A DNA stretch of 64,000 nucleotides from Janthinobacterium aquaticum (GCF_009208565.1 NZ_WFLK01000005.1:124001-188000); one strand, 5' to 3'; shown: positions 46,597-57,659, numbered from the stretch's first letter. The notes: generated by a model from the sequence alone, not told the origin. A program made the numbers and translations.

Positions 46597-46629
46597 CGCG
46601 ACCTACGCGATCAACGCGATCAACGCGAT
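46597..46629. repeat. short tandem repeat beside the REP unit
   Basis: CGCGACCTA is followed by CGCGATCAA repeated twice and CGCGATTTT, that is, a nine-base period of CGCGAyCwA. It directly joins the REP unit to the purH stop codon at 46631. Confidence 0.8.
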
Positions 46630-46630
46630 T

Positions 46631-48214
46631 TTAGTGGCGGAAATGACGGGTGCCGGTGTACAGCATGACGACGCCACGCTCATCGGCTGCATCGATCACT
46701 TCCTGGTCGCGCATCGAGCCGCCCGGCTGGATTACGCAGGTCGCGCCAGCGTCCACCACCACATCGAGGCCGTCGCGGAACGGGAAGAAAGCGTCCGACG
46801 CCACCACCGAACCGGCCAGGCTCAGGCCAGCGTTCTGCGCCTTGATCGAGGCGATGCGGGCCGAGTCGATACGGCTCATCTGGCCGGCGCCCACGCCCAG
46901 CGTCATATTACCGCCGCAGAAAACAATCGCGTTCGACTTGACGAATTTCGCCACTTTCCAGGCAAACATCAGGTCGATCAGCTGCTGTGGCGATGGTTTC
47001 AGTTTGGTCACCACGCGCAGGTCGCCAATGGCCACGTTTTTCGCGTCCGGCGACTGTACCAAGAGGCCGCCACCGACGCGCTTGAAGTCCATCGCATTGA
47101 CGCCGGCGCCCAGCGGAATTTCCAGCATGCGCACGTTCTGCTTGCTCGACAGGATTTGTTTCGCTTCTGCAGAGAATGACGGGGCGATCAGCACTTCCAC
47201 GAACAGCTTGGCGATCTCGCCGGCAGTGGCGCCGTCGAGTTCGGTATTGAAGGCGATAATGCCGCCAAAGGCCGAGGTCGGATCGGTCTGCAGCGCGCGC
47301 GCATACGCTTCGGCCGCGTTAGTGCCCAGCGCCACGCCGCATGGATTGGCGTGCTTGACGATCACGCAGGCAGCGCTTTGCTCGAAGCCGCCCAGGCTTT
47401 TCACGCATTCCCAGGCCGCATCGGCGTCAGCGATATTGTTGTACGACAGTTCCTTGCCTTGCAGCTGGCGGTAATTGGCCAGCGCGCCATCGGTTGCCGC
47501 CAGGTCGCGGTAGAACGCAGCGCTCTGGTGCGGGTTTTCGCCGTAGCGCATGTCCTGTACTTTTTCAAACGCCACGTTGAGAATCTGCGGGTAGGCGCCG
47601 CGCTCGGCGTGAACCTTGGTCGGGCCCAGGCTGGTCAGGTAGTTGGTAATGGCGCCATCGTATTGCGCGGTGTGGGCAAAGACCTTCTTGGCCAGCATGA
47701 ATTTGGTGTCATAGCTGACGTCGCCGGCGGTATCGCCAGCCTTGATTTCGGCCAGCACCACTTCATAATCGGTCGGGTCGCAAATGACCACCACGTCCTT
47801 GTGGTTTTTTGCCGCCGAACGCAGCATGGTCGGGCCGCCGATATCGATGTTTTCAATCGCGTCTTCCAAGGTGCAGTCAGCCTTGGCTACCGTGCCCTGG
47901 AACGGATACAGGTTCACCACCACCATGTCGATGGTCGGCATGTCATGCTCGACCAGTTTGCCCATATGCTCGGGAAAATCGCGGCGCGCCAGGATGCCGC
48001 CGTGCACTTTCGGATGCAGCGTCTTGACGCGGCCATCGAGCATTTCCGGGAAACCCGTGTAGTCGGCTACTTCCGTGACCGGCACGCCGTTATCGGCCAG
48101 CAACTTGGCGGTGCCGCCGGTCGACAGGATATTGACGCCGAGGGCGGACAGGGAACGCGCGAAGTCGAGCACACCGGTCTTGTCGGATACGGAAATAAGG
48201 GCTTGTTTGATCAT
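46631..48214 (-). CDS. purH: bifunctional AICAR transformylase / IMP cyclohydrolase
   Basis: It performs the last two steps of purine synthesis to IMP. The 527-residue protein has the N-terminal MGS-fold cyclohydrolase ([38 protein letters not shown]) and the transformylase domain with [30 protein letters not shown] and [13 protein letters not shown]. The ATG at 48214 begins at the conserved start. It is preceded by fis and dusB on the same strand, the usual betaproteobacterial cluster. Confidence 0.97.
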   Translation of the reverse strand: MIKQALISVSDKTGVLDFARSLSALGVNILSTGGTAKLLADNGVPVTEVADYTGFPEMLDGRVKTLHPKVHGGILARRDFPEHMGKLVEHDMPTIDMVVVNLYPFQGTVAKADCTLEDAIENIDIGGPTMLRSAAKNHKDVVVICDPTDYEVVLAEIKAGDTAGDVSYDTKFMLAKKVFAHTAQYDGAITNYLTSLGPTKVHAERGAYPQILNVAFEKVQDMRYGENPHQSAAFYRDLAATDGALANYRQLQGKELSYNNIADADAAWECVKSLGGFEQSAACVIVKHANPCGVALGTNAAEAYARALQTDPTSAFGGIIAFNTELDGATAGEIAKLFVEVLIAPSFSAEAKQILSSKQNVRMLEIPLGAGVNAMDFKRVGGGLLVQSPDAKNVAIGDLRVVTKLKPSPQQLIDLMFAWKVAKFVKSNAIVFCGGNMTLGVGAGQMSRIDSARIASIKAQNAGLSLAGSVVASDAFFPFRDGLDVVVDAGATCVIQPGGSMRDQEVIDAADERGVVMLYTGTRHFRH

Positions 48215-48315
48215 GGCTGTGGCTAGGTGGTTAAGTGTTCTTGGCGAATGCGCAGCGCGCAGCAATACCTGGCGCTGTGGAAAATTCAAATCTTGGCGTC
48301 ACTTGCACGCCGGCC

Positions 48316-48549
48316 TTACAGCAGGCCGTGCTCCTGCAGTTTCTTGCGCAGCGTGTTGCGGTTAATGCCCAGCATTTGCGCGGCATGCGACTGGTTGCCA
48401 TCGGCGCGCGTCATCACGACTTCGAGGATGGGCTTTTCCACGGTCAGCACGACCATGTCATAGATATTCGATGCTTGCTGCTCGCCCAGGTCATTGAAAT
48501 AATCTTCCAGACTCTTCTGAACGACTTCCTGTATGCTTTCTTTACTCAT
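48316..48549 (-). CDS. fis: Fis family nucleoid/DNA-binding protein
   Basis: A 77-residue protein with a dimerisation half (SIQEVVQKSLEDYFNDLG) and a C-terminal helix-turn-helix (GNQSHAAQMLGINRNTLRKKL). In the gamma group Fis bends DNA and activates rRNA promoters; here it keeps the dusB-fis neighbourhood. It is 101 bases before purH. Confidence 0.95.
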   Translation of the reverse strand: MSKESIQEVVQKSLEDYFNDLGEQQASNIYDMVVLTVEKPILEVVMTRADGNQSHAAQMLGINRNTLRKKLQEHGLL

Positions 48550-48617
48550 GATTCAACCTGCTTCTTGATATGTCTGGCGCCTGCTGCGCGCTGCATGATG
48601 TTGAGGCTTGCGCCTTT

Positions 48618-49655
48618 CTATACTGCCGTGGCCACTTCCAGGCCGCTCTTGTCATCTTGGGAGAGGCGGTATTGTAACCGTTCGCCGAACTTCCATTGCG
48701 ACTCAAAAAATTGATCGACCGCCAGCAATTGCGCGTCCGTCGATTCCAGCAGATTCATTTGTTGGCGGAATTGTTCGCCGCCTTCGAGGTCTTTCACATA
48801 CCAGCCGATATGCTTGCGCGCCGTGCGCACACCGAGAAATTCGCCATAAAACGCATAGTGGGCGCGCAGGTGCTCGTCCATCAGCGTGCGCACTTCGTCC
48901 ACGTACGGGGCCGGCAGCAAGGTGCCAGTACGCAGGAAATGGTCGATCTCGCGGCAGATCCACGGCCGCCCCTGCGCCGCGCGGCCGATCATGACGGCGT
49001 CGGCGCCGGTCTGGTCGAGCACGTAGCGCGCCTTTTCCGGGCTGGTGATGTCGCCATTGGCCACCACCGGTATGCCGACCGAGGCCTTGACGGCGGCGAT
49101 CGTTTCATATTCGGCATCGCCCTTGTAGCCATCGGCGCGCGTGCGCCCGTGCAGGGTCAGCATCTGGATGCCGGCCTGCTCGGCGATGCGGGCGATCGTC
49201 AGCGCATTCTTGTTTTCGCGGTTCCAGCCGGTGCGAAATTTCAGTGTCACTGGCACATCGACGGCCGACACCACCGCGTGCAATATTTTTTCAACCAGGC
49301 TTTCGTTTTGCAGCAGGGCCGAGCCGCACCAGCTGTTGCAGACCTTTTTCACCGGGCAGCCCATATTGATGTCGATAATCTGCGCGCCACGGTCGACATT
49401 GAATTTGGCGCAGTCGGCCAGGTCCTGCGGATCGGCGCCGGCAATCTGCACCGCTTTCGGTTCCATTTCACCGTCGTGGTCGGTGCGGCGCGAACTTTTT
49501 TCGGTCGCCCACAGGCGCGGATTGGAGGCCGCCATCTCGGAAACGGCATAGCCGGCGCCCAGTTGCTTGCACAGCTGGCGGAACGGCCGATCCGTCACCC
49601 CGGCCATGGGAGCGACGAAAACGTTGTTACGCAGAATGTGAGGACCGATTTGCAC
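48618..49655 (-). CDS. dusB: tRNA-dihydrouridine synthase B
   Basis: An FMN enzyme that reduces uridines in tRNA. The 345-residue barrel has MQIGPHILRNNVFVAPMAGVTDRPFR at the start, IDINMGCPVKKVCNSWCGSALL with the catalytic cysteine, LHGRTRADGYKGDAEY and DAVMIGRAAQGRPWI. The start is GTG at 49655: no other start fits the conserved N-terminus. First gene of the dusB-fis-purH cluster. Confidence 0.95.
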   Translation of the reverse strand: MQIGPHILRNNVFVAPMAGVTDRPFRQLCKQLGAGYAVSEMAASNPRLWATEKSSRRTDHDGEMEPKAVQIAGADPQDLADCAKFNVDRGAQIIDINMGCPVKKVCNSWCGSALLQNESLVEKILHAVVSAVDVPVTLKFRTGWNRENKNALTIARIAEQAGIQMLTLHGRTRADGYKGDAEYETIAAVKASVGIPVVANGDITSPEKARYVLDQTGADAVMIGRAAQGRPWICREIDHFLRTGTLLPAPYVDEVRTLMDEHLRAHYAFYGEFLGVRTARKHIGWYVKDLEGGEQFRQQMNLLESTDAQLLAVDQFFESQWKFGERLQYRLSQDDKSGLEVATAV

Positions 49656-49758
49656 TGAGGGAACCTGAAAGAACGGGGGAACCTGCTATTTTAACCGATT
49701 CCCTGCCTAAATAATAAGCACTATTTTTCAGGCGCTTGCGCCAGGAGCGGCGCCTTTG

Positions 49759-50403
49759 CTATCCAAGCTCGTCCATCGCAGGCGCCGCCAGATGCTCGAC
49801 ATTACCCCAATGCAACAGATGCAGACTGCCATCGGCGTAGGAAAACCGGTTGACGCTGGCGTTTTTCACGGCAAAATCGCGCGGGCTTTCCAGGCTCATG
49901 CCAACCGCCTCGCGGTATGCGCATTCAAGCACACCGCCATGGGCCACGATGGCAATCGTCTGGCCGTCATACTGGCGCGCCCAGTGCGCAATGGCAGCGT
50001 TGGTGCGCTGGTAGAACTGGCGAAAGCTCTCTGCCTGGCGCTCACCGGACGGCATCACGGCGTCGATCTGGCGCGCCTGCCACTGTGCATACTCATGCGG
50101 ATAGCGCGCCGCAATCTCGCTGTACAGCAAGCCCTCAAAGGCGCCGTAGCAGCGCTCGCGCAACTGTGCATCGGTCTGCACGGGCAAGCCATGCAGGTCG
50201 GCCACGGCCCGCGCCGTTTGCTGCGCGCGTTGCAGATCGCTGGCCAGCACGGCCGTCAACGGTGCACCGGCCAGCGCCTGCCCCAGCGCCTGCGCCTGCT
50301 GCAGGCCGGTGTCATTCAGTGCGATATCGATATGGCCCTGCAGGCGGCGCGCCGCATTCCAGGCCGTTTCGCCGTGGCGTATCAATAGAATCGTGGTACT
50401 CAT
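49759..50403 (-). CDS. histidine phosphatase family protein (phosphoglycerate mutase-like)
   Basis: A 214-residue protein with the phosphohistidine signature LLIRHGETAWN (catalytic His in RHG) and the second histidine in IAIVAHGGVLECAYRE. Whether it is a phosphatase for a small metabolite (GpmB/CobC like) or a cofactor-dependent mutase cannot be told; the short length favours a phosphatase. AAAAGG precedes the ATG at 50403. It follows dtd by 22 bases, in the tyrS-dtd operon. Confidence 0.88.
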   Translation of the reverse strand: MSTTILLIRHGETAWNAARRLQGHIDIALNDTGLQQAQALGQALAGAPLTAVLASDLQRAQQTARAVADLHGLPVQTDAQLRERCYGAFEGLLYSEIAARYPHEYAQWQARQIDAVMPSGERQAESFRQFYQRTNAAIAHWARQYDGQTIAIVAHGGVLECAYREAVGMSLESPRDFAVKNASVNRFSYADGSLHLLHWGNVEHLAAPAMDELG

Positions 50404-50425
50404 GTTGCCTTTTTAATCCAGAGTT

Positions 50426-50896
50426 TCACGGCGATGCCTGTGGCTGGGCCGGCTTGGCATTGACCTGTAGCCAGAACGTGACCGGCCCGTTATTGGTCAG
50501 CGACACTTGCATGTCGGCGCCAAACTGGCCCGTCTGCACCAGCGCATGGCGACTGCGCGCCTGGTCGACGAAATGACTGAACAGGCGCAGGCCGTCCTGC
50601 GGACTGGCCGCTGGCGTAAAGGATGGGCGCGTCCCCGATTTGGTGTCGGCCGCCAGCGTAAATTGCGGCACCAGCAGCAAGCCGCCGGCCACGTCGGTCA
50701 CGCTGCGGTTCATCTTGCCGGCCTCGTCGGCAAAGACGCGGTACGACAGCAGCTTGGCCAACAGGGCATCGGCTTCCTTTTCGGTGTCGCCACGCTCGGC
50801 GCAGACCAGCACCATCAGGCCGCTGTCGATGGCGCCAATCACGGCGCCATCGAATTCCACCTTCGCTTGCGTCACGCGTTGCAGCAGCGCAATCAT
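50426..50896 (-). CDS. dtd: D-aminoacyl-tRNA deacylase
   Basis: It removes D-amino acids (and glycine) from wrongly charged tRNAs. The 156-residue protein has the family core [37 protein letters not shown] (SQ/PQFTL motif) and the NxGPVT motif in [11 protein letters not shown]. The ATG at 50896 overlaps the tyrS stop by four bases (ATGA), so quality control is coupled to TyrRS, which is known to misuse D-tyrosine. Confidence 0.95.
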   Translation of the reverse strand: MIALLQRVTQAKVEFDGAVIGAIDSGLMVLVCAERGDTEKEADALLAKLLSYRVFADEAGKMNRSVTDVAGGLLLVPQFTLAADTKSGTRPSFTPAASPQDGLRLFSHFVDQARSRHALVQTGQFGADMQVSLTNNGPVTFWLQVNAKPAQPQASP

Positions 50897-52152
50897 GCGC
50901 TCAAGGTGACGCGCGCAAACTTGCGCTTGCCAACTTGCAGCACCAGCACGCCGGCGTCCACTTTCAAGGCCTTGTCGGAAATCACCGTGCCGTCGATGCG
51001 CACGCCGCCCTGGTCGATCATGCGGGTTGCTTCCGATACGGAAGGGCACAGGCCGGTCTGCTTGAGCAACTGGGCAATGGCCAGCGGTGCACCGGCCAGC
51101 GTGACCTCAGGAATGTCATCCGGAATACCGCCCTTGGAACGGTTGACAAAGTCGGCCAGCGCTTCTTCGGCCGCCTGCTGCGAGTGGAAACGCGCGACGA
51201 TTTCCTGCGCCAGCGCCACTTTGGCGTCGCGCGGATTGCGCCCGCCCTCGACTTCGCTTTTGAGTAGCGCCAGTTCGGCAATCGAGCGCCACGACAGCAG
51301 CTCGTAATAACGCCACATCATCACGTCCGAAATACTCATCACCTTGGCGAACATGGTGTTGGCCGGTTCGGTAATGCCAATGTAGTTGTTCTTCGACTTG
51401 GACATTTTTTCCACGCCGTCCAGCCCTTCCAGCAGCGGCATGGTCAGGATGCATTGCTGTTCCTGACCATACTGCTTCTGCAGCTCGCGCCCGACCAGCA
51501 GATTGAACTTCTGGTCGGTGCCACCGAGCTCCAGATCCGATTTCAGCGCGACCGAGTCGTAGCCTTGCATTAACGGGTATAGAAATTCATGCACGGAGAT
51601 CGGCACGCCGCCCTGGAAGCGCTTGGTAAAGTCGTCGCGCTCGATCATGCGCGCGACCGTGTAGTGCGAAGCGAGCTGGATAATGCCGCGCGCGCCCAGC
51701 GGATCGCACCACTCGGAGTTATAGCGAATTTCGGTTTTGCTGGCGTCGAGCACCAAAGAAGCTTGCGCGAAATACGTCATCGCGTTAATCTCGATCTGTT
51801 CTTTGGTCAGCGGTGGGCGCGTGACGTTGCGGCCCGATGGATCGCCGATCATCGAGGTGAAGTCGCCGATCAGGAAAATCACCTGATGGCCGAGGTTTTG
51901 AAGCTGGCGCATCTTGTTCAGCACCACGGTGTGGCCAAGATGCAGGTCGGGAGCGGTCGGGTCCAGACCCAGTTTGATGCGCAGCGGTACGCCGGTCTGT
52001 TCGGAGCGCGCTAATTTTTGCGCAAATTCGCTTTCGATCAACAGTTCGTCAACGCCGCGCTTGGTAATGGCAAGCGCTTCTTGTACTCTATCGGACAGCG
52101 GCAACGCTGTCTGTGCGTTAGGCCCCTTAGCAGATGATGTATTAATATCCAT
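50893..52152 (-). CDS. tyrS: tyrosine-tRNA ligase
   Basis: It charges tRNA-Tyr. The 419-residue class I synthetase has the HIGH-like [22 protein letters not shown] in [15 protein letters not shown], and a C-terminal S4 RNA-binding domain (ARMI-type start [18 protein letters not shown]). It is divergent from the M23 peptidase gene and is the first gene of tyrS-dtd-phosphatase. Confidence 0.97.
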   Translation of the reverse strand: MDINTSSAKGPNAQTALPLSDRVQEALAITKRGVDELLIESEFAQKLARSEQTGVPLRIKLGLDPTAPDLHLGHTVVLNKMRQLQNLGHQVIFLIGDFTSMIGDPSGRNVTRPPLTKEQIEINAMTYFAQASLVLDASKTEIRYNSEWCDPLGARGIIQLASHYTVARMIERDDFTKRFQGGVPISVHEFLYPLMQGYDSVALKSDLELGGTDQKFNLLVGRELQKQYGQEQQCILTMPLLEGLDGVEKMSKSKNNYIGITEPANTMFAKVMSISDVMMWRYYELLSWRSIAELALLKSEVEGGRNPRDAKVALAQEIVARFHSQQAAEEALADFVNRSKGGIPDDIPEVTLAGAPLAIAQLLKQTGLCPSVSEATRMIDQGGVRIDGTVISDKALKVDAGVLVLQVGKRKFARVTLSA

Positions 52153-52188
52153 AAAATCTTAAATGTAGTAGTAAGTAGCAGAATTTGA

Positions 52189-52194
52189 TATAAT
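52189..52194 (+). promoter_or_regulatory. -10 element upstream of the M23 peptidase gene
   Basis: TATAAT in the 142-bp region between tyrS and the peptidase gene, about 100 bases before the peptidase start. The -35 is unclear. Confidence 0.45.
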
Positions 52195-52294
52195 GCTCGA
52201 TTCCATCAATCTTGCCGCATGAAAACGCACCAAAATAACAATAAAAAAGGACACTAGTTCACGAAGCGTTCAAGGGCAAATTTTAACTGATTGC

Positions 52295-53662
52295 ATGAAC
52301 CCTATACAGAAAATCACAAGCTCACACTTGTACACCCAGCTGGCGACCAGTCGCAAAGCACGTATCGTCGGCGCGTCCGCGGTCATGCTGACGATGGTTG
52401 CTTTTGGCGCTGTCGCTGTGGCGCCTATGGCCCCTGATGCGTCGGACCTGCCGGTCCGTTCGATTGACCAGAATCTGGAAATGCCGGATCTGTCCTCGCA
52501 AATCACCGCGCTGGAACAGGTCGACCAGAATTTCACCCACGAAGAAAAAGTCCGTGCTGGCGATACGCTGGCGACGCTGCTGACACGCCTTGGCGTCGAT
52601 GATGCGGCCGCGGCCAACTTCATCAAGACCGACAAGGTCGCGCGCAATGTGATGCTGCTGAAAACGGGCAAACGCGTGCAGGCACAGACCACCGAAAACG
52701 GCGAACTGAACTGGCTGCGCGCCACCATGGTTGACGGCACCGACAAGTCGGTCAAGAACATCATGATCACCCGCAAGGGCGACAAGTTCGTGGCCAGCGA
52801 AGTAGCTGCCCAGCTCGAACGCCGCGTAGAAATGCACGCACGCAAGATTACCTCGACCCTGTTTGCCGCCACCGATTCAAGCCTGGACGGCACCCGCCTG
52901 CCAGACACGATTTCGGCGCAGATCGTGGAAATGTTCTCCACCAATATCGACTTCCGCTCCGACGTCAAGCGCGGCGACTCGTTCAATGTGGTCTACGAGA
53001 CATTTTGGCAAGACGGCGAATTTGTCCGAGCGGGCCGCATTCTGGCTGGTGAATTCACCAACCGCGGCAAGACGTTCCAGTCGGTCTGGTTTGAAGACCC
53101 GGCCACCAAGCAAGGCGGCGGCTACTACAGCTTCGACGGCAAGGCCCTCAAAAAAGCTTTCCTCAAATCCCCACTGCAATTCTCGCGCATTTCGTCCGGT
53201 TTCTCGATGCGCAGCCATCCGATCTCCGGTCAATGGAAACAGCATAAAGGCATCGACTTTGCTGCCGCGACCGGCACGCCGATCCGCGCTTCGGGCGATG
53301 GCGTAGTCGATTCGGTCGGCATGCAAAATGGCTATGGCAATGTAGTGGTACTGAAACACTGGTCCAACTACAGCACCGCGTACGCTCACATGAGCCGCTT
53401 TGCTTCCGGCCTGAAAAAAGGCCAGAAGGTCAGCCAGGGCGATGTGATCGGCTACGTCGGCACCACCGGCTGGTCGACCGGCGCGCACTTGCACTATGAA
53501 TTCCGCGTTGGCGGCGTGGCGCAGGATCCGGCCAAGCTCAACGTGATGGCGCAAGCCCCGCTGACGCCAGCCGAACTGTCGCGCTTCCGCATGGTTTCGG
53601 CCGACATGATGCATCGCTTTACCCTGCTGCGTCCGAACGACACGGCACTGGCTGCACGCTAA
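52295..53662 (+). CDS. M23 family murein endopeptidase (MepM/OapA-like)
   Basis: A 455-residue cell-wall hydrolase anchored by an N-terminal membrane helix ([21 protein letters not shown]). A LysM/OapA-like part ([21 protein letters not shown]) and a Csd3-like domain lead to the LytM zinc domain. The first zinc ligand is in [16 protein letters not shown] and the HxH motif in [14 protein letters not shown]. It cuts peptide cross-links to allow wall growth. The start is weakly marked. It is followed by anmK, which recycles wall sugars. Confidence 0.92.
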   Translation: MNPIQKITSSHLYTQLATSRKARIVGASAVMLTMVAFGAVAVAPMAPDASDLPVRSIDQNLEMPDLSSQITALEQVDQNFTHEEKVRAGDTLATLLTRLGVDDAAAANFIKTDKVARNVMLLKTGKRVQAQTTENGELNWLRATMVDGTDKSVKNIMITRKGDKFVASEVAAQLERRVEMHARKITSTLFAATDSSLDGTRLPDTISAQIVEMFSTNIDFRSDVKRGDSFNVVYETFWQDGEFVRAGRILAGEFTNRGKTFQSVWFEDPATKQGGGYYSFDGKALKKAFLKSPLQFSRISSGFSMRSHPISGQWKQHKGIDFAAATGTPIRASGDGVVDSVGMQNGYGNVVVLKHWSNYSTAYAHMSRFASGLKKGQKVSQGDVIGYVGTTGWSTGAHLHYEFRVGGVAQDPAKLNVMAQAPLTPAELSRFRMVSADMMHRFTLLRPNDTALAAR

Positions 53663-53696
53663 GCATACTGCCCCGCCCTCTTGGGTGGGCAAGTAC

Positions 53697-53734
53697 AAGG
53701 CACCGCCCGTTTCAACGGCCGGTGCCTTTGTTTT
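53697..53734 (+). terminator. Rho-independent terminator after the M23 gene
   Basis: AAGGCACCG and CGGTGCCTT form a long stem around a CCGTT-type inner part, followed by TGTTTT. A smaller GCCC/GGGC hairpin lies just before (53671-53690). Confidence 0.8.
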
Positions 53735-53763
53735 ATCTGCAATACTTTCGTGAGGAGAATCAC

Positions 53764-54855
53764 ATGCTGTATATCGGCCTGATGTCCGGCACCAGCCTGG
53801 ACGGCGTGGACGGCGCCCTGCTCGACGCCTCCGGTGAACAGCTACGCAGCCTGGGCGACGCCCATGTGCCTTTTCCAGCCCAGCTGCGGCAGGACCTGAT
53901 GGCGCTGCAGGCAGCAGGGCACAATGAAATCGAACGCGAGGCGCTGGCGGCCAACCAGGTCGTGCGCCTGTATGCGCAGTGCGTGGCGCAGCTGCTGGCC
54001 CAGGCCGGCATCGGCGCCGACGCGGTAGCGGCCATCGGCGCCCATGGACAGACCATCCGCCATCGCCCGGAACTGGGCTTTACGCGCCAGCTCAACAACC
54101 CGGCGCTACTGGCCGAACTGACCGGCATTGATGTGGTGGCCGATCTGCGCAGCCGCGATGTGGCCGCCGGCGGCCAGGGCGCACCGCTGGTGCCGGCCTT
54201 TCACCAGGCCATCTTCAATCAGCCTGGCCAGACGCGCGTGCTGGCCAATATCGGCGGCATCAGCAATATCAGCGTGCTGCATGCCGATGGCGCGGTTGCC
54301 GGTTTCGATACCGGCCCTGGCAATGCTCTGATGGACGGCTGGGTGCTGCAGCATATGGGGCAGCACTATGACAAGGACGGCGCCTGGGCCGCCAGCGGCA
54401 GCGTGCATGCCGGCCTGCTGGCGGCCATGCTGGCCGAACCCTATTTTGCGCTGCCGGCGCCGAAAAGCACCGGACGCGACCTGTTCCATGCCGACTGGCT
54501 GCTGGCCAAGCTGGCGGCATTTCCCGCCATCGCGCCGGCCGACGTGCAGGCCACGCTGACCGAACTGACGGCCGCCAGCCTGGCGCAAGCCATACTGCGC
54601 GACGGCGCCGGGGCACAAACCGTGTATGTATGCGGCGGCGGCGCCCATAACGCCAGCCTGATGCAGCGCCTGGCGCAGGCCATGCCAGGCAAGACGGTGA
54701 CCTCGACCGAGGCGCTGGGCGTGGCGCCCGGCCAGGTCGAGGCGCTGGCTTTTGCCTGGCTGGCCTGGCGCTTTACCCAGCGCAAGCCGGGCAATTTGCC
54801 GGCGGTGACGGGCGCGCGCGGCCTGCGCATACTGGGCGCGCTGTATCCGCATTGA
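53764..54855 (+). CDS. anmK: anhydro-N-acetylmuramic acid kinase
   Basis: It phosphorylates and opens 1,6-anhydroMurNAc in peptidoglycan recycling. The 363-residue protein has the sugar-kinase start [44 protein letters not shown], and [15 protein letters not shown]. The ATG at 53764 has GAGGAGAATCAC before it; the frame upstream is a terminator. It is paired with the M23 peptidase gene. Confidence 0.96.
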   Translation: MLYIGLMSGTSLDGVDGALLDASGEQLRSLGDAHVPFPAQLRQDLMALQAAGHNEIEREALAANQVVRLYAQCVAQLLAQAGIGADAVAAIGAHGQTIRHRPELGFTRQLNNPALLAELTGIDVVADLRSRDVAAGGQGAPLVPAFHQAIFNQPGQTRVLANIGGISNISVLHADGAVAGFDTGPGNALMDGWVLQHMGQHYDKDGAWAASGSVHAGLLAAMLAEPYFALPAPKSTGRDLFHADWLLAKLAAFPAIAPADVQATLTELTAASLAQAILRDGAGAQTVYVCGGGAHNASLMQRLAQAMPGKTVTSTEALGVAPGQVEALAFAWLAWRFTQRKPGNLPAVTGARGLRILGALYPH

Positions 54856-54871
54856 CGCTACGCCGAAACGC

Positions 54872-54899
54872 AAATAGCGGATCCATGGATCCGCTATTT
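54872..54899. terminator. perfect 28-bp palindrome after anmK
   Basis: The arms AAATAGCGGATCCA and TGGATCCGCTATTT are exact complements, ending in T-rich DNA (TTTTCTTCTT) on the plus strand. It probably acts as a bidirectional terminator for anmK and the convergent erpA. Confidence 0.75.
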
Positions 54900-54914
54900 T
54901 CTTCTTGCAGGTGT

Positions 54915-54950
54915 TTGTCGGATTACGCCGTTCCGGCTAATCCGACCTAC
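54915..54950. repeat. single REP unit between anmK and erpA
   Basis: Reverse-orientation unit with inner stem GCCG-GAA-CGGC and the family arms, 18 bases from the erpA stop. Confidence 0.9.
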
Positions 54951-54968
54951 GCGACTGTTTTACCTGCT

Positions 54969-55331
54969 TTATACGGAAAAAGACGAACCGCAGCCGCAAG
55001 TCGAAGTAGCTGTTGGGTTTTTAATCACGAACTGCGCGCCTTCCAGGTCGTCCTTGTAGTCGATCTCTGCGCCGACCAGATACTGGTAGCTCATCGAGTC
55101 GATCAGCAGTTGCACGCCGTTCTTGACCATGGTGGTGTCATCTTCGTTGACGATTTCATCGAAGGTGAAACCGTACTGGAAGCCGGAGCAGCCGCCGCCC
55201 TGCACGAAGACGCGCAGTTTCAGGTCGGGATTGCCTTCTTCTTCGATCAGTTGCGCGACTTTTTCAGCAGCGCTATCGGTAAAGATGATCGGCGATGGAA
55301 TCACATCTTGCATTTCAGCGACAGCATTCAT
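54969..55331 (-). CDS. erpA: iron-sulfur cluster insertion protein ErpA
   Basis: An A-type carrier that delivers [Fe-S] clusters to target enzymes. The 120-residue protein has the three ligand cysteines: [11 protein letters not shown] and CGCGSSFSV at the C-terminus. The ATG at 55331 has GAGGAGTATGAA before it; the frame runs much further upstream (55499) but without homology. Confidence 0.96.
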   Translation of the reverse strand: MNAVAEMQDVIPSPIIFTDSAAEKVAQLIEEEGNPDLKLRVFVQGGGCSGFQYGFTFDEIVNEDDTTMVKNGVQLLIDSMSYQYLVGAEIDYKDDLEGAQFVIKNPTATSTCGCGSSFSV

Positions 55332-55432
55332 TTCATACTCCTCAGAAAACATGCGTCCATTATAGACGTTTGCTGCAAGTCGCGCTGCGACCGGCCGATT
55401 TACGAGGGCCGCAGCGTTGTTATCCGGGCCGC

Positions 55433-56470
55433 TTACGGCAGCAACGCGATATGTTGCAGGCCAGCCGTTTCTTTCAGGCCAAACATCAGATTCATGCACT
55501 GCACAGCCTGGCCCGAAGCGCCTTTGACCAGATTGTCCTGCACCACCAGCACGATCACGGTATTGCCGCCTTCTGGACGATGCAGCGCCAGGCGCAGCAT
55601 GTTCGAGCCGCGCGTCGAGCGCGTTTCAGGATGCGAGCCAAATGGCATCACATCGACAAAGGGCTCGTCCTTGTATTGCTCTTCAAACAAGGCTTGCAGT
55701 TCTTCGTTGCTGACATCCTTGTTCAGCTGCGCGTACAGGGTCGAATGCATGCCGCGGATCATCGGCACCAGGTGCGGCGTAAAGGTCAGCGCCACTTTCT
55801 CGTCGCTAAAGCGCTGCAGCTGGGCCGTGGTTTCCGGCAGGTGGCGGTGGCCAGCCACGCCGTAGGCCTTGAAGCTGTCGCTCGCTTCCGAGAACAAAAT
55901 GCCGATCTCGGCCTTGCGGCCGGCGCCCGACACGCCCGACTTGCAGTCGGCAATCAGACCGCCGGCATTGACCAGGCCGGCTTTCAGCAGTGGGTAAAAG
56001 CCCAGCTGCATGGTGGTCGGGTAGCAACCCGGGTTGGCAATCAGGCTGGCCTTTTTGATATCTTCACGATTCAGTTCCGGCAAGCCGTACACGGCCTGCT
56101 CGATCAGCTCGGGCGCCGTGTGCGGGATCTTGTACCACTGTTCGAACTTGGCCTGGTCTTTCAGGCGGAAGTCCGCAGCCAGGTCGATCACTTTGACGCC
56201 AGCGGCCAGCAGGGCCGGCGCCTGCGCCATGGCCACGCCGTGCGGGGTGGCAAAAAACACCACGTCGCACTGCTCCAGATTGGCCTTGTCGGGCGAGGAA
56301 AACGCCAGCTTGACATGGCCGCGCAGCGAAGGATACATGTCGGCGACCGGCAGGCCGTCTTCCTTGCGCGAGGTAATCGCCGTCAACTCGACGTCGGGAT
56401 GGGTTGCCAGCAGGCGCAACAGCTCCACGCCAGTGTATCCAGTGCCGCCGACGATGCCAACTTTGATCAT
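55433..56470 (-). CDS. argC: N-acetyl-gamma-glutamyl-phosphate reductase
   Basis: The third step of arginine synthesis, NADPH-dependent. The 345-residue protein has the nucleotide fold [20 protein letters not shown], the catalytic cysteine in [14 protein letters not shown], and the histidine region [10 protein letters not shown]. It belongs to the longer (type 1) group. The ATG at 56470 is at the fold; a bidirectional terminator separates it from rpsI. Confidence 0.96.
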   Translation of the reverse strand: MIKVGIVGGTGYTGVELLRLLATHPDVELTAITSRKEDGLPVADMYPSLRGHVKLAFSSPDKANLEQCDVVFFATPHGVAMAQAPALLAAGVKVIDLAADFRLKDQAKFEQWYKIPHTAPELIEQAVYGLPELNREDIKKASLIANPGCYPTTMQLGFYPLLKAGLVNAGGLIADCKSGVSGAGRKAEIGILFSEASDSFKAYGVAGHRHLPETTAQLQRFSDEKVALTFTPHLVPMIRGMHSTLYAQLNKDVSNEELQALFEEQYKDEPFVDVMPFGSHPETRSTRGSNMLRLALHRPEGGNTVIVLVVQDNLVKGASGQAVQCMNLMFGLKETAGLQHIALLP

Positions 56471-56569
56471 GTTTTTTCCTTGTGTATATATAGATAGAGA
56501 GGATGCTGCGCCTGACCCGGATGGGTTTTGCGCGTATTTTACAGCGCAACGCCAAGTCACGCAGAAATG

Positions 56570-56604
56570 AAAAAAGCCGCCTGACCAAAGGCCGGCGGCT
56601 TTTT
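56570..56604. terminator. bidirectional terminator between rpsI and argC
   Basis: GCCGCC and GGCGGC flank a 12-base loop, with A6 before and T5 after. On the minus strand it ends the rplM-rpsI transcript. Confidence 0.85.
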
Positions 56605-56635
56605 GAACAGCGCCACCAGGGCGCTGCAGCGAAAA

Positions 56636-57028
56636 TTAACGCTTCGAGAATTGTTTTGCGCGACGTGCTTTGCGCAGACCAACTTTTTTACGCTCGACTT
56701 CACGTGCATCGCGGGTAACGAAGCCGGCTTTGGCCAGTTCCGGTTTCAACGCTGCATCGTAGTCGATCAGAGCGCGGGTGATGCCGTGACGCACGGCGCC
56801 AGCCTGGCCCGACTCGCCGCCGCCGTGAACGTTGACTTTGATGTCAAAACGCTCGACGTTGCCGGTCAGTTCCAGCGGTTGACGGATGACCATCAGACCG
56901 GTTTCGCGCGAGAAGTACTCAGCGGCTGGTTTGCCATTGACGATGATTTGGCCAGTGCCAACTTTGATGAACACACGAGCTACTGCACTCTTGCGACGGC
57001 CGGTGCCGTAATTGTAGTTACCGATCAT
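56636..57028 (-). CDS. rpsI: 30S ribosomal protein S9
   Basis: A 130-residue protein of the small ribosomal subunit. It has the S9 pattern [37 protein letters not shown] and the basic tail [17 protein letters not shown] that reaches the decoding centre. It follows rplM by nine bases. Confidence 0.98.
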   Translation of the reverse strand: MIGNYNYGTGRRKSAVARVFIKVGTGQIIVNGKPAAEYFSRETGLMVIRQPLELTGNVERFDIKVNVHGGGESGQAGAVRHGITRALIDYDAALKPELAKAGFVTRDAREVERKKVGLRKARRAKQFSKR

Positions 57029-57037
57029 GTCAGTTCC

Positions 57038-57466
57038 TTAGATTTCGAGTGCTTTAGGTTGCTGGGCAGCGTGCGGGTGCGAACCTTCAGCGTACACTTT
57101 CAGCTTCTTGATCATTGCGTAGCCGAGTGGGCCTTTAGGCAGCATGCCTTTGACCGCTTTCTCAAGCGCGCGACCTGGAAAACGCTGTTGCATTTTCTGG
57201 AAGTTGGTTTCGTAGATGCCGCCTGGATAGCCCGAGTGACGGTAGTAGATCTTGTTGGTAGCTTTGGTACCGGTCACGCGCAGTTTGCCTGCGTTGATGA
57301 CGACGATGAAATCGCCCGTATCGACGTGAGGAGTAAATTCCGGTTTGTGTTTGCCGCGCAGTCGGAGTGCCACTTCGCTGGCAACACGTCCGAGGACTTT
57401 GTCCGTCGCGTCAACCACGAACCAATCGCGCTGGACTTCATGTCCTTTAGCGGAAAATGTTTTCAT
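57038..57466 (-). CDS. rplM: 50S ribosomal protein L13
   Basis: A 142-residue protein of the large subunit ([58 protein letters not shown]). In E. coli L13 represses its own mRNA; here a leader of about 95 bases lies between the promoter and the start, where such control could act. It begins the rplM-rpsI operon. Confidence 0.98.
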   Translation of the reverse strand: MKTFSAKGHEVQRDWFVVDATDKVLGRVASEVALRLRGKHKPEFTPHVDTGDFIVVINAGKLRVTGTKATNKIYYRHSGYPGGIYETNFQKMQQRFPGRALEKAVKGMLPKGPLGYAMIKKLKVYAEGSHPHAAQQPKALEI

Positions 57467-57567
57467 GTTGACTTCCTAATAGATTACACGCTCAAATGGT
57501 GGTTCCGCCTTGTACAACATGCGGACACTGCCTTGTATACTTTTCCTGAGCGAACGGAAAGCCGACA

Positions 57568-57597
57568 AGTATAAGCGACTTCGCACCAAGCGGTCAA
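57568..57597 (-). promoter_or_regulatory. sigma70 promoter of rplM-rpsI
   Basis: TTGACC (57592-57597), 18 bases, TATACT (57568-57573) on the minus strand. It is the best hexamer pair in this region and fits the high expression of ribosomal genes. Confidence 0.75.
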
Positions 57598-57659
57598 GCC
57601 ACAATCGCGACCCGCTTACATTACAATATGGAACGCCTATTTATTTTCGGAGAAGTACG

